Assembly (NCBI GenBank): GCA_017541145.1
Contig: JAFXZT010000034.1
Span: 1 to 64,000, forward strand
Source: Bacteroidales bacterium
Lineage (GTDB): Bacteria > Bacteroidota > Bacteroidia > Bacteroidales > UBA3824
Direction of reading: 5' to 3'
Length of the DNA: 64,000 bases
Part shown: positions 24,880-33,393 of the stretch, piece after piece
How positions within the stretch are numbered: the stretch's first letter is position 1
Layout of the letters: the number at the start of each line of letters is the position of its first letter
Translations under genes and position numbers: made by a program
The notes under the pieces: model-generated
What the model saw: the letters and a program-made list of their open reading frames with translations, nothing else
Told to the model about the DNA's origin: nothing
Database searches by the model: none

Positions 24880-27645
24880 TTAGTGAGCTTCCAACCAATT
24901 TTTGCCAAAATTGCCTTCTACCTTCAATCTTACTTTTAAGTTGGCAGCGTTTTCCATCTCTGTTTCAACTATTTGTTTTACTAAATCTTTTTCATCAGGG
25001 AATACATCAAATACCAATTCGTCGTGTACCTGAATCAAAAGTTTAGATTTTATACCGCGAGATTTAAATTCGTTGTAAATCCTTATCATTGCGATTTTTA
25101 TGATTTCGGCGGCAGTACCTTGTATCGGTGTGTTTACGGCGTTTCGTTCCGCACCTGCTACCATGATATTGTTTCGTGAATTGATATCCGGCAAGTTGCG
25201 TCTGTGACCGTACATCGTTGTTACATAACCGTTTTTCTTACATTCGGCTATTATTTTGTCACGAAATTCTTTGATACCGGGATATTGTTGAAAATAGTTG
25301 TCAATCAATTCTTTGGCTTCTGTTCTTGAAATTCCTGTATTTTGAGAAAGTCCGAAAGCAGATATTCCGTAAATTATACCGAAGTTGGCTGATTTCGCAA
25401 GACTTCTTTGTGCTTTTGTAACATCCTCAGGATTTATGCCGTAGATTCTTGCAGCTGTACTGCGGTGAATATCTTCATTGTTTTCAAAAGCTTGTATCAT
25501 GTGTTCATCGCCGGCAAAGTGTGCCATCACACGGAGTTCCACTTGTGAATAGTCCGCTGCGTAAATCATGTTTTCCTTCGATGAGGCTATGAATGCGCCG
25601 CGTATTTTCTTGCCTTCTTCGGTTCTGATCGGAATATTCTGAAGGTTTGGATTTGTAGAACTCAATCGTCCCGTTACAGTAATTGTTTGATTGAAATTTG
25701 TATGAATTCTGCCTGTTCGCGGATTTATCAGCGCGGGCAGTGCTTCAGTATAAGTTGATACAAGTTTTTTCAATCCTCTGTATTTTAGGATGTCGTCTAT
25801 GATTTTGTTTGTACCGCTCAGCTTTTGCAATTCTTCCTCGCTTGTGGAGTATTGACCCGTCTTGGTGGTTTTTACATTGTCGCTGATTTTCAGTTTCTCA
25901 AAAAGTATTTCGCCGAGTTTTTTTGATGAGGCGATATTGAATTCTTCACCGGCTTCGTCATAAATCTTTTGTTCTGTTTCTGAAATTTCGGCTTTGAGTT
26001 CTTCTGTATACGATTTCAAAAATTCTGTATCAATGCAAACTCCGTTGTATTCCATTTCTGCCAAAACGTAAATCAACGGCATTTCGATTTCTTCCGCTGC
26101 TTTCAACAGATTGTTTTCAAACAGTTTAGGATAAAGCTGAAGTTTCAGTTGATATGTTACATCGGCATCTTCGGCAGCATAATCTTTTATCAGGTCGATA
26201 TTTACCTGACTCATATTTATTTGTTTGCCTTTTTCGCCAATCAATTCTTCAATATGAATTGGTGTATATTTCAGATAGACTTCTGAAAGATAATCCATAT
26301 TGTGTTTCTGTTCCGGCTCAAGCATGTAATGAGCAACCATTGTATCAAACAGTTGTCCTGATACTTGGATTCCGTAATTTCTCAAAACCAAGATGTCAAA
26401 TTTTATATTTTGACCGATTTTTAGAATATTGCTGTTCTCAAATGCCGGACGGAGAATTTCGAGTTTTCTTTGCGTTTCGGAATCGTTGGCGGAATCAAAC
26501 GGTAAATAATATCCGGTGTGAGATTCGTAACTAAATGACATCCCTACAAGTTTGTTGTTCCTTGTTTCTAAACCTGTAGTTTCAGTGTCAAAACAAAACT
26601 CGTTTAATGTTAACAATTTATCTCTTAGCTGAGAAATCTCTTCGTCCGTTGTTACAAGTTTGTAATCGTGATTTGTATTTTTGATTGTAGCATAAACTAT
26701 CGGTTCTGCCGGTTTTTCTTGTGCTACAGGTGTTTGGTCAAACAACGAAAGTTGATTTGTAGCACTTGTTACAGTTTTTTTGCCTAAAATTCTGTCAGCA
26801 ACAGTGCTCTTGAATTCCAATTCTGTAAACACTTTTCTCAAAGCAGTTTCATCAGTTGGTTTCGGCAAAAAGTCGTCTTCTACAAAGTCAGTCGGTGCGT
26901 CGGTTACTATCGTTACAAGTTTTTTGGCCAGCATCGCAGTTTCTTTGAAGTTTACAAAGTTTTCTTTTTGCTTGCCTTTCAATTTGTCGATATTTTCGTA
27001 AATACCGTCAATTGATTTGTATTCTTGAATAAGTTTGTACGAAGTTTTTTCGCCGACTCCCGGTACGCCTTTTACATTGTCGGCAGCATCGCCCCAAAGT
27101 GCAAGTATATCAATAAATTGCTCAGGATTGTCCAAACCAGTTTCTTCGCAAAAACTTTGTGCTGAAATGATATCAACTTGTGCTCCTTTCTTCGGACGGT
27201 AAACATAAATATTGTCTTCCAAAAGTTGATTGTAATCCTTATCCGGTGTTACCATGTAAACCTCAAAGCCTTGTTTCTGAGCTTTTTTCGCAATTGTACC
27301 GATTGTATCGTCGGCTTCAAATTTCGGAACTTCCACTTGATGAATACCCCACGCATCAAGAATCGCGTGAATTCTTGGAATTGCGGTTTTTATGCCTTCG
27401 GGCGTAGGCGGACGCTGCGCTTTGTATTCCGGCGAAATCTCGTTTCTGAATGTCGGATACGGCGGATCAAAAACCACGGCGATATGGCTTGGATTCTCTT
27501 TCTTCAAGATGTCTTGCAACGTGTTTACAAATCCGTAAACTGCCGACGTACTTTCGCCGGTACTCGTTACCATAGGATTGTTTATCAATGAGTAGAATGC
27601 TCTGTAAATCATTGCATAAGCATCTATTAGAAAGAGTTTTTTCAT
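24880..27645 (-). CDS. polA: DNA polymerase I
   Basis: This 921-residue protein has all three domains. The 5' nuclease (about residues 1-290) shows LFLIDAYAMIYRAFYSL, FEADDTIGTIAKKA and WGDAADNVKGVPGVGEKTS. The 3'-5' exonuclease (about 330-520) keeps its acidic pair in FCFDTETTGLE and a later DAEDADVTY-type block (YAAEDADVTYQ), so proofreading looks intact. The polymerase (about 540-921) has TGRLSSTNPNLQNIPIR, motif A AADYSQVELRVMAHF, motif B KSANFGIIYG and motif C IQVHDELVFD. It acts in Okazaki-fragment processing and repair. It follows the queD-like gene by 55 bp. Confidence 0.97.
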   Translation of the reverse strand: MKKLFLIDAYAMIYRAFYSLINNPMVTSTGESTSAVYGFVNTLQDILKKENPSHIAVVFDPPYPTFRNEISPEYKAQRPPTPEGIKTAIPRIHAILDAWGIHQVEVPKFEADDTIGTIAKKAQKQGFEVYMVTPDKDYNQLLEDNIYVYRPKKGAQVDIISAQSFCEETGLDNPEQFIDILALWGDAADNVKGVPGVGEKTSYKLIQEYKSIDGIYENIDKLKGKQKENFVNFKETAMLAKKLVTIVTDAPTDFVEDDFLPKPTDETALRKVFTELEFKSTVADRILGKKTVTSATNQLSLFDQTPVAQEKPAEPIVYATIKNTNHDYKLVTTDEEISQLRDKLLTLNEFCFDTETTGLETRNNKLVGMSFSYESHTGYYLPFDSANDSETQRKLEILRPAFENSNILKIGQNIKFDILVLRNYGIQVSGQLFDTMVAHYMLEPEQKHNMDYLSEVYLKYTPIHIEELIGEKGKQINMSQVNIDLIKDYAAEDADVTYQLKLQLYPKLFENNLLKAAEEIEMPLIYVLAEMEYNGVCIDTEFLKSYTEELKAEISETEQKIYDEAGEEFNIASSKKLGEILFEKLKISDNVKTTKTGQYSTSEEELQKLSGTNKIIDDILKYRGLKKLVSTYTEALPALINPRTGRIHTNFNQTITVTGRLSSTNPNLQNIPIRTEEGKKIRGAFIASSKENMIYAADYSQVELRVMAHFAGDEHMIQAFENNEDIHRSTAARIYGINPEDVTKAQRSLAKSANFGIIYGISAFGLSQNTGISRTEAKELIDNYFQQYPGIKEFRDKIIAECKKNGYVTTMYGHRRNLPDINSRNNIMVAGAERNAVNTPIQGTAAEIIKIAMIRIYNEFKSRGIKSKLLIQVHDELVFDVFPDEKDLVKQIVETEMENAANLKVRLKVEGNFGKNWLEAH

Positions 27646-27700
27646 TTTTTGTTACTTTTTTTGTTGTGATTGATTTTGTTTTTTTTGTTGTTGGTTTTGA

Positions 27701-28150
27701 CTATTCTTTGTTGTCCTCGGCGTACCATTCCGCGTAAGAATCCGCTGTCTCGTAAAGCTTTAGTTTTAGTAATTTAACGTTTTCCGGCAACCGTTTTGAG
27801 ATTTTTTCGGAAAAAAATATCAACATGTTTTCGCATGTCGGTTGAAACGGAAATCTAATAAGGTTACTAAACATCGGACTGCTTTCGTCGATTTTTACAG
27901 GATCGTTTTCGTTGAGTACCACAGAATGGTCAAATTTGTCTACAATCTCCTCGTTAACAATCTTTTTCAAAACTCCGAAATCCATTACCATGCCCAATTT
28001 CGGATTATTTATGTCTTGAATCGGATTGCCAATTACGGTAACGAACAATTTGTAGCTGTGACCGTGTAGTCTGCTGCATTTGCCGTCGTAATTTAGCAGA
28101 CAATGTGCTGCCTCAAATCCAAATTGTTTAGTTAACCTAATTTTTTGCAT
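27701..28150 (-). CDS. queD: 6-pyruvoyl-tetrahydropterin synthase family (QueD-like)
   Basis: This 149-residue enzyme matches the PTPS/QueD family: FGFEAAHCL, CSRLHGHSYKLFVTV (catalytic cysteine and zinc-binding histidines), MVMDFGVLKKIV, FDHSVVLNEND and PTCENMLIFF. In bacteria it usually makes 6-carboxy-tetrahydropterin in the queuosine pathway. A folate or biopterin role cannot be excluded without the rest of the pathway, which is not in this window. Its start overlaps the end of the lipoprotein gene upstream by 14 bases, so they are co-transcribed. Confidence 0.88.
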   Translation of the reverse strand: MQKIRLTKQFGFEAAHCLLNYDGKCSRLHGHSYKLFVTVIGNPIQDINNPKLGMVMDFGVLKKIVNEEIVDKFDHSVVLNENDPVKIDESSPMFSNLIRFPFQPTCENMLIFFSEKISKRLPENVKLLKLKLYETADSYAEWYAEDNKE

Positions 28151-29147
28151 CGTAATGGATATTGAATGTTGTCAACAATGATTCCAATTGCCAAAGCAGA
28201 ATTTTCTTAGCTTTTTTGCCGCCGTAGACGTATGCAAATACTGTTGTTACCTCGTTTTTTACTGTATCTACCTGTGTTTGTGATACAAAAGGTCCGCCCA
28301 TAAATGCGCCTTCGGTTTCCCAAAGTCCGCGCAATTGACATACGTAATTGCCGTTGCGGTTGAATTCGTCTTTCAATGGCGGAATGCGTTTTTCTACTGC
28401 CATGTATGAGCCGTCAACAGGTCCCGGTACGTTTTGCATCAATACGCTGTCCATCTTGTTGATAAGATATTGAATATTGAAATCTTTTGGACCGTTGTAC
28501 GGATATTTCCAAATTAAAAATCCTTGGCTTGTTTCGCTGGTTTCTTTGCTGATCCATGCAAATTTTTCTTTGCAAACATCAAGATTGAATCCGGCTGTCG
28601 GCATTACCATGTCGATATTGTATTTGTTTCTCAATGTGTCCATCAAATAGACATTTTGAGTTTTTTTGAAGCCTTTTAAGAATCTGTTTAATTCGTATTT
28701 TACAATTGTATCTACTACAGTTTGCTCTACTTTGTACCAAGCATTTAAGAATGCAGTATCGCTGTTGGCTTTTATTGTAATATAAGTTTGCGGTGCTGCG
28801 GTTTTGTTGTGCTCTATGCTAAATGTAGTTTTCTCAATATCTGATCTGATATCGCAAAGTATGATATTTCTCGATCTTTGAAAAATATCGGTGTATGCTC
28901 TCGGTTTGATATGTATTACTTTTAGCGTAGATTCGTATTGCGGTAATACGAGATATTCCTGACGCAAAAATGTTTGCATCGTGTCACCTATTTGACTTTT
29001 CCAAGTGCTTTCGGGCATTACTACAATTACTTCGCCGCATTTGCCGTGGCTTTCCGGCATCGAACTTAATGTGCCTTCGTTTTGGCAGCCGCTTATTACT
29101 GCTGTTATTGACAATATGGTCAATAATATTACAACAAGTCTTTTCAT
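28137..29147 (-). CDS. DUF4837 lipoprotein
   Basis: This 336-residue exported lipoprotein has a signal peptide with lipobox AVISGC (cysteine at about residue 21). Family features visible are GKCGEVIVVMPESTWKS, QPEYLVLPQ-like EYLVLPQYESTLKVIHI, FQRSRNII, QGFLIWKYPYNGP, YLINKMDSVL and GLWETEGAFMGGPFVSQT. DUF4837 proteins are confined to Bacteroidota, and their function is not established. Placement 10 bp after rseP suggests a link with envelope quality control, which is only an inference. Confidence 0.85.
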   Translation of the reverse strand: MKRLVVILLTILSITAVISGCQNEGTLSSMPESHGKCGEVIVVMPESTWKSQIGDTMQTFLRQEYLVLPQYESTLKVIHIKPRAYTDIFQRSRNIILCDIRSDIEKTTFSIEHNKTAAPQTYITIKANSDTAFLNAWYKVEQTVVDTIVKYELNRFLKGFKKTQNVYLMDTLRNKYNIDMVMPTAGFNLDVCKEKFAWISKETSETSQGFLIWKYPYNGPKDFNIQYLINKMDSVLMQNVPGPVDGSYMAVEKRIPPLKDEFNRNGNYVCQLRGLWETEGAFMGGPFVSQTQVDTVKNEVTTVFAYVYGGKKAKKILLWQLESLLTTFNIHYDAKN

Positions 29148-29157
29148 GATCTTTTGT

Positions 29158-30480
29158 TTAGTTGAAAACGTGTCTTATGAAATCGTTACCGATGGCGTAA
29201 ACCATAAGTAACAATAGTAAAATCATACCAATAGTTTGTGTTACTTCTTGAAATTTCAACGACGGGGTTTTGCCGGTAATCATTTCTATAATTGTAAATA
29301 AAGCATGACCGCCGTCAAGTCCCGGAATCGGCAATACATTTAATACTGCAAGCATTATTGAAAACAATGCTGTAAGATTCCAGAATGAATACCAATCCCA
29401 ACTGCCGGGGAATATTTTTGCCATCGAAATAAAACTTCCTACGCTTTTGTAGGCTTCGGTATCGGGATTGAAAATCAGTTTGAATTGTTTTACATATTCT
29501 TTGGTTTTTTCCCAACCGCGTGCAATTCCTACAGGAAACGATTCAAAAAATCCGTATTGAATTGTGGCAATTTCAAGAAATTTTGTCGGAGGTTCTGTCA
29601 TTACCTTAATTTTGCCGTCTTGAGGAATTGTCATTGTAATATTCAGACTGTCAGTGCCACGCAATACTCTGAAATTCACTTCTTTGTTGATATTGTTTTG
29701 AATTGCGTCTCTTACTTCGCTGAAATATTGACAGTTGACATCGTTTACTGCAATTATAAAATCGTTTACCTGAAAACCTGCTGCCTTTGCCGGTGATTCT
29801 TCAGGCATTTCTGCAATTTGGAACGGGTATCTCGGACTGATAAAATAGTGTTCGCCTTTTAGAATTTCAGCAATATTTTCGTCTGAAAGTACTACTGTTG
29901 TATCTTTGCCATTGCGTTCTACAGTGAGAGATTTAGGATCGTTGAGCAACAATGTAATCAATACTTTGTTGTAATCATCTACTTTTTCCCCGTTTACAAG
30001 TTTTATTTTATCACCGTTTTGTAATCCTACAGCCAATCCGAGGCTGTCAACGCTGATACCTTCTTTCAAATTTTCTACAGGTAAATACGATGAACCCCAG
30101 TGAAATGCTACCATGGCGTAAATCGACATCGCCAATATTACATTTACAATTACTCCGGCAAGCATTATTATAAGACGTTGCCAAGCCGGTTTGCTGCGAA
30201 ATTCCCACGGCTGAGGGTCTTTTTTCATACTTTCTGTATCCATACTTTCGTCCACCATGCCGGCTATTTTTACATAACCTCCTAGGGGCAACCATCCGAT
30301 TCCGTACTCCGTTTCGCCTTTTTTGAAGCTGAAAATATGAAACCACGGATCAAAAAACAAAAAGAATTTTTCTACTTTTGTTTTGAATATCTTAGCTGTG
30401 ATAAAGTGTCCAAACTCGTGGCAAATTATTAATAAACTGAGACTTACCAAGAGTTGTGCTATCCTTACGGCTGTTTCCAT
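29158..30480 (-). CDS. rseP: RIP metalloprotease RseP (site-2 protease)
   Basis: This 440-residue inner-membrane zinc protease cleaves transmembrane segments such as those of anti-sigma factors. The first helix carries the active-site motif ICHEFGHFITAKIF (HExxH, about residues 20-25). PDZ-like domains follow (about 125-300, with EESPAKAAGFQVNDFIIAVN). The third helix has NVLPIPGLDGGHALF, the LDG metal-ligand motif. The early FDPWFHIFSFKKGETEYGIG and WLPLGGYVKIAGM are also typical. It heads an operon with the DUF4837, queD-like and polA genes, with a good promoter at 30522-30552. Confidence 0.95.
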   Translation of the reverse strand: METAVRIAQLLVSLSLLIICHEFGHFITAKIFKTKVEKFFLFFDPWFHIFSFKKGETEYGIGWLPLGGYVKIAGMVDESMDTESMKKDPQPWEFRSKPAWQRLIIMLAGVIVNVILAMSIYAMVAFHWGSSYLPVENLKEGISVDSLGLAVGLQNGDKIKLVNGEKVDDYNKVLITLLLNDPKSLTVERNGKDTTVVLSDENIAEILKGEHYFISPRYPFQIAEMPEESPAKAAGFQVNDFIIAVNDVNCQYFSEVRDAIQNNINKEVNFRVLRGTDSLNITMTIPQDGKIKVMTEPPTKFLEIATIQYGFFESFPVGIARGWEKTKEYVKQFKLIFNPDTEAYKSVGSFISMAKIFPGSWDWYSFWNLTALFSIMLAVLNVLPIPGLDGGHALFTIIEMITGKTPSLKFQEVTQTIGMILLLLLMVYAIGNDFIRHVFN

Positions 30481-30521
30481 TACTTATTTATTTTTATTAT
30501 TATTTCAAAATTTATAGTTTG

Positions 30522-30552
30522 CAAAGGTAATAAACTATTTTGCGACTTCAAA
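30522..30552 (-). promoter_or_regulatory. Promoter of rseP
   Basis: Minus strand: TTTG (30549-30552), 19 bases, TACCTTTG (30522-30529), then the ATG at 30480. It overlaps the divergent promoter of the metallopeptidase gene. Confidence 0.65.
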
Positions 30553-30568
30553 AAATAATTTACCTTTG
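30539..30568 (+). promoter_or_regulatory. Promoter of the YgjP-like gene
   Basis: TTTG (30539-30542), 18 bases, TACCTTTG (30561-30568), followed by the ATG at 30595. Confidence 0.6.
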
Positions 30569-30594
30569 CACTGTCAAAAGTTTTTTTATTTACC

Positions 30595-31326
30595 ATGAAA
30601 ACCACTGCTCAACGATATGCCTTAAAAGTTAATAACCTTATTGTCAACGTGAAGGAGTTCAAAGCTTCGCGGCGTATCAGAATTATTGTTCACCGTGACG
30701 GTAGCGTGGTTTTAACTTGTCCGCCGAGGACTTCTAAACAGAATCTTTTGGGATTTATCAATATGAATCTCAATTGGATTCTAAATACTGTAAATAAAAT
30801 AGTGAAGGTTTCTCCGCTGAAAACTAATTACATCGAACATTACAATACTAAAAAACGTACTTTGCAGCTTCAGACCACTGACGAAAATATCTTGCATTGC
30901 GTTTTTACTGATGATAAAATTATAATTTTTTATCCTAAATCTGTTGAAGTTTCTAATCCTCAGGTACAGGATTTTATCAAAAAGGCAATTCGAAAGGCTT
31001 TGAAATCAGAGGCTTTGGAATATGTACCTAAAAGGATTCAACAATTGGCAGTACAAAACAATTTGCATTTCAGCGAATTGTCTATCGGTTCAGCAGTTTC
31101 CAGATGGGGATGTTGTTCCAACAAAGGTAAAATTATAATATCGTGTTTTGTAATGATTTTGCCTGACGAACTTATTGATTATGTGTTGCTTCATGAGTTG
31201 TGCCATTTGGTACATTTCAATCATTCGGCGGCTTTTCACAAAAAGTTGAACGAGATGTTGCCTTGTCACAACGAACAGCAATTGGTAAATGAAATAAAAA
31301 AAATCTCAATATACAACCAAAATTAG
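30595..31326 (+). CDS. YgjP-like zinc metallopeptidase (DUF45)
   Basis: This 243-residue protein has the YgjP/DUF45 layout: an N-terminal beta-rich region (RIRIIVHRDGSVVLTCPPRT), then RWGCCSNKGKIIIS and the zinc motif VLLHELCHLVHFNHSAAFHK (HExxH with a third histidine downstream). The family resembles the WLM and SprT metalloproteases. A few members form restriction-linked operons, but the usual role is unknown. It is cytoplasmic (no signal peptide). It is followed 10 bp later by acylphosphatase, so the two are co-transcribed. Confidence 0.85.
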   Translation: MKTTAQRYALKVNNLIVNVKEFKASRRIRIIVHRDGSVVLTCPPRTSKQNLLGFINMNLNWILNTVNKIVKVSPLKTNYIEHYNTKKRTLQLQTTDENILHCVFTDDKIIIFYPKSVEVSNPQVQDFIKKAIRKALKSEALEYVPKRIQQLAVQNNLHFSELSIGSAVSRWGCCSNKGKIIISCFVMILPDELIDYVLLHELCHLVHFNHSAAFHKKLNEMLPCHNEQQLVNEIKKISIYNQN

Positions 31327-31336
31327 TTTCAATATT

Positions 31337-31603
31337 ATGGAGAAAGCAGTATCTATAAAAGTTACAGGAAGAGTTCAGAAAGTGGGTTACCGTTATTATG
31401 GCAGACTCGCAGCGAGAGATTTCCACATCGTAGGCAGAATTGATAATTTGCCTGACGGATCGGTTCATATTATTGCGCAAGGCGAGGAAAGTGATTTGCA
31501 AGATTTTATCGATTATTGCAAAAAAGGTCCTACTTGGGCTCGAGTTGATAGTATTGACGTTCAAACTATTGATCTCCGCGATGACCTTACTGATTTTGAA
31601 TAG
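31337..31603 (+). CDS. acyP: Acylphosphatase
   Basis: This 88-residue enzyme hydrolyses acyl phosphates. The phosphate-binding loop GRVQKVGYRYYGRLAA holds the catalytic arginine, and GRIDNLPDGSVHIIAQGEE holds the catalytic asparagine. The length is normal for the family. It is the last gene of a two-gene operon and is followed by a terminator at 31655-31702. Confidence 0.93.
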   Translation: MEKAVSIKVTGRVQKVGYRYYGRLAARDFHIVGRIDNLPDGSVHIIAQGEESDLQDFIDYCKKGPTWARVDSIDVQTIDLRDDLTDFE

Positions 31604-31654
31604 TCGGTAGTGTTCGCAGTTTTTTTACTACACAAATTACATCGGATTAACTAA

Positions 31655-31702
31655 AAAAAACGGTGGCATGAATGGTTATTGCTTCATGTTATCGTTTTTT
31701 TT
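31655..31702 (+). terminator. Terminator after acylphosphatase
   Basis: A 14-bp stem (31659-31672 with 31683-31696, three G-U pairs) is followed by T-rich DNA. It is 55 bases after the stop. Confidence 0.7.
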
Positions 31703-31848
31703 ATTGTAAGTTTGGTTTATGCAAAAATTTCTCAGGCATACGAATATTATTTGAAACATTATAATTAAACATATAAACAAATGAAAAAAATAATTTTATT
31801 TTCTTGCTAAATATTTTTCAGACATCGAAAAATCAAGAAATTAAAATC

Positions 31849-31892
31849 AAAATCGCAATTCGGCAAAAGAAAGTTGAATTGCGATTTTTTTG
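31849..31892 (+). terminator. Intrinsic terminator upstream of Rpn copy 1
   Basis: Perfect 13-bp stem (31849-31861 with 31876-31888) followed by a seven-T run. No complete gene precedes it, only the 9-codon stub at 31781. Confidence 0.75.
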
Positions 31893-31923
31893 TTTCCCAT
31901 TCTAAAAATATTTGTTACTTTTG
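31889..31923 (+). promoter_or_regulatory. Promoter of Rpn copy 1
   Basis: TTTG (31889-31892), 23 bases, TACTTTTG (31916-31923), 28 bases before the ATG at 31952. The -33 box sits in the T-run of the preceding terminator. Confidence 0.5.
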
Positions 31924-31951
31924 CGAATGAAACAAAATTAAGAATAAAATC

Positions 31952-32917
31952 ATGTCAAAATATCTTAACCCATATACAGATTTCGGATTCAAAAAACTCT
32001 TTGGAACGGAACTTAATAAAGATTTGTTAATCAGTTTTTTGAATGCATTATTTGAAAAGTGTAACGAACTTCCGAAAGACGAAATAGAAGACGTAACATA
32101 TCTAAATGCCGAAAAACTTGGACGCGCGGCATCGGAGCGTCGTGCCATTTTTGACGTTTATTGTACTACCAAAAGCGGTGCAAAATTTATTGTTGAAATG
32201 CAAAATGTGTTTCAACAGTTTTTCAAAGACCGTAGCGTTTATTATTCATCGTTTCCGATTCGCGAAATGGCAAGAAAAGATTCCAAAGATGAACCGTGGA
32301 GTTATGAATTAAATAAAGTTTATACAGTTGGTATTCTTAATTTTGTGTTCAAAGACAAAGAGGAGCAAGAAAACGGCGAGTTTAAAACGGTTAATGAATT
32401 TTCCGACGAAGATTTGTTTCATGTTGTGATGTTGAAAGACCTCACTACCAATAAAGTGTTTTACAAAAAATTGGCGTATCTTTACCTTGAAATGCCGAAA
32501 TTCAATAAAACAGAATCCGAGTTGGAATCGATGTACGACAAATGGCTTTTTGTTCTAAAAAATCTTGCCCGATTGTTGGAACGTCCAAAAGAGTTGCAAG
32601 AACGGGTTTTTGAAAAATTATTCCGACAGGCAGAAATTGCGATGTTCACTCCCAAAGAATATTCAGATTATGAGGAAAGTCTTCATAATTTGTGGGACAT
32701 AACCAACGCCATGAACGATGCTGAAAGCAAAGGTTTCGGAAAAGGTAAAGAGGAAGGATTGCAACAAGGATTACAGCAAGGTTTGCAACAAGGACGTGCC
32801 GAAGGCGCACGTCAGAATGCAGTTGAAACTGCCAGACGTATGAAAGCCGAAGGTTTGGACATCTTATTGATTGCAAAAATAACTCAATTATCTGTTGAAG
32901 ATGTCAGAAAGTTGTAA
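31952..32917 (+). CDS. Rpn-family PD-(D/E)XK nuclease, copy 1
   Basis: This 321-residue protein of the PD-(D/E)XK nuclease transposase-like family (Rpn, recombination-promoting nuclease) has the opening YLNPYTDFGFKKLFG and the nuclease core RRAIFDVYCTTKSGAKFIVEMQN (D and ExQ). A repetitive linker follows (GKGKEEGLQQGLQQ, then GRAEGA) and a short C-terminal domain with IAKITQLSVEDVRKL. In E. coli, Rpn genes cleave DNA, act in phage defence and carry an in-frame inner gene for a C-terminal antitoxin. In-frame ATGs at 32642 and 32711 could allow that here. A near-identical copy lies at 54266-55231 on the other strand. Confidence 0.88.
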   Translation: MSKYLNPYTDFGFKKLFGTELNKDLLISFLNALFEKCNELPKDEIEDVTYLNAEKLGRAASERRAIFDVYCTTKSGAKFIVEMQNVFQQFFKDRSVYYSSFPIREMARKDSKDEPWSYELNKVYTVGILNFVFKDKEEQENGEFKTVNEFSDEDLFHVVMLKDLTTNKVFYKKLAYLYLEMPKFNKTESELESMYDKWLFVLKNLARLLERPKELQERVFEKLFRQAEIAMFTPKEYSDYEESLHNLWDITNAMNDAESKGFGKGKEEGLQQGLQQGLQQGRAEGARQNAVETARRMKAEGLDILLIAKITQLSVEDVRKL

Positions 32918-32994
32918 TGGGTAAAAACTGTGATGAAAAAATAGAATTCTTTTTAAGGAAAAAACACTTAACTGTTTAAATATCTTGTAAATTA

Positions 32995-33048
32995 AAATAC
33001 TGTCCCAAAAGGCTTTCTGTTTGTTTCTTTTCGGACAGTATTTATTTT
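32995..33048 (+). terminator. Terminator after Rpn copy 1
   Basis: Stem 32995-33005 with 33033-33043 (11 bp, perfect) around a 27-base loop, followed by T-rich sequence. Confidence 0.5.
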
Positions 33049-33098
33049 GTTAATAATTCTTTACTAAGATATCATATTCAATATAACCAAAATCTTCT

Positions 33099-33194
33099 TT
33101 ATTCTTTTTTTACTAATTTTTTGTATTCTTTTTGATAATTATTTTTGAAATATTCTTTTTCTTCATCAGTTGTAAAGTGCCATCCTTTTTTCAT
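33099..33194 (-). CDS. Possible 31-residue lysine-rich small protein
   Basis: The frame reads MKKGWHFTTDEEKEYFKNN and continues for 12 more mostly charged residues to a stop. The charged, helical composition is protein-like, but there is no recognised family and no promoter match close by. It could be a chance frame or the tail of a lost gene. Confidence 0.25.
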   Translation of the reverse strand: MKKGWHFTTDEEKEYFKNNYQKEYKKLVKKE

Positions 33195-33393
33195 TTGTTT
33201 AGTGTTTTTTTATTATCTTTAATTTTTTTTATTGGACGCAAAATTTTTGATATTTATTAAAACTACCAAAAAACTTAAAATATCTGCGTTCGTTTTTTTT
33301 CCTCTACGAAATAACTTATAAAAATTTCGTTTTATTTGTTGATATTGTTAATTTTTATTTTGATTTTTTATAATTAGGGTGCGTCGCTGTTAA

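Larger units (their letters stand above)
31604..31951. other. Gap with two terminators and a stub ORF
   Basis: The gap contains the acylphosphatase terminator, a 9-codon signal-peptide-like start at 31781 (MKKIILFSC, then stop), a second perfect terminator at 31849-31892 and the Rpn promoter. The stub with its own terminator may be what is left of a small lipoprotein gene, or a short transcript. Confidence 0.4.
32918..33393. other. 476-bp gap downstream of Rpn copy 1
   Basis: AT-rich. It holds a hairpin terminator (32995-33043) and a possible 31-codon minus-strand ORF (33099-33194). Otherwise nothing recognisable. Confidence 0.5.

Noticed and set aside
31952..32917. Rpn copies as part of an insertion sequence
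   Set aside because: No terminal inverted repeats or target duplications are visible around either copy. Each has its own promoter.
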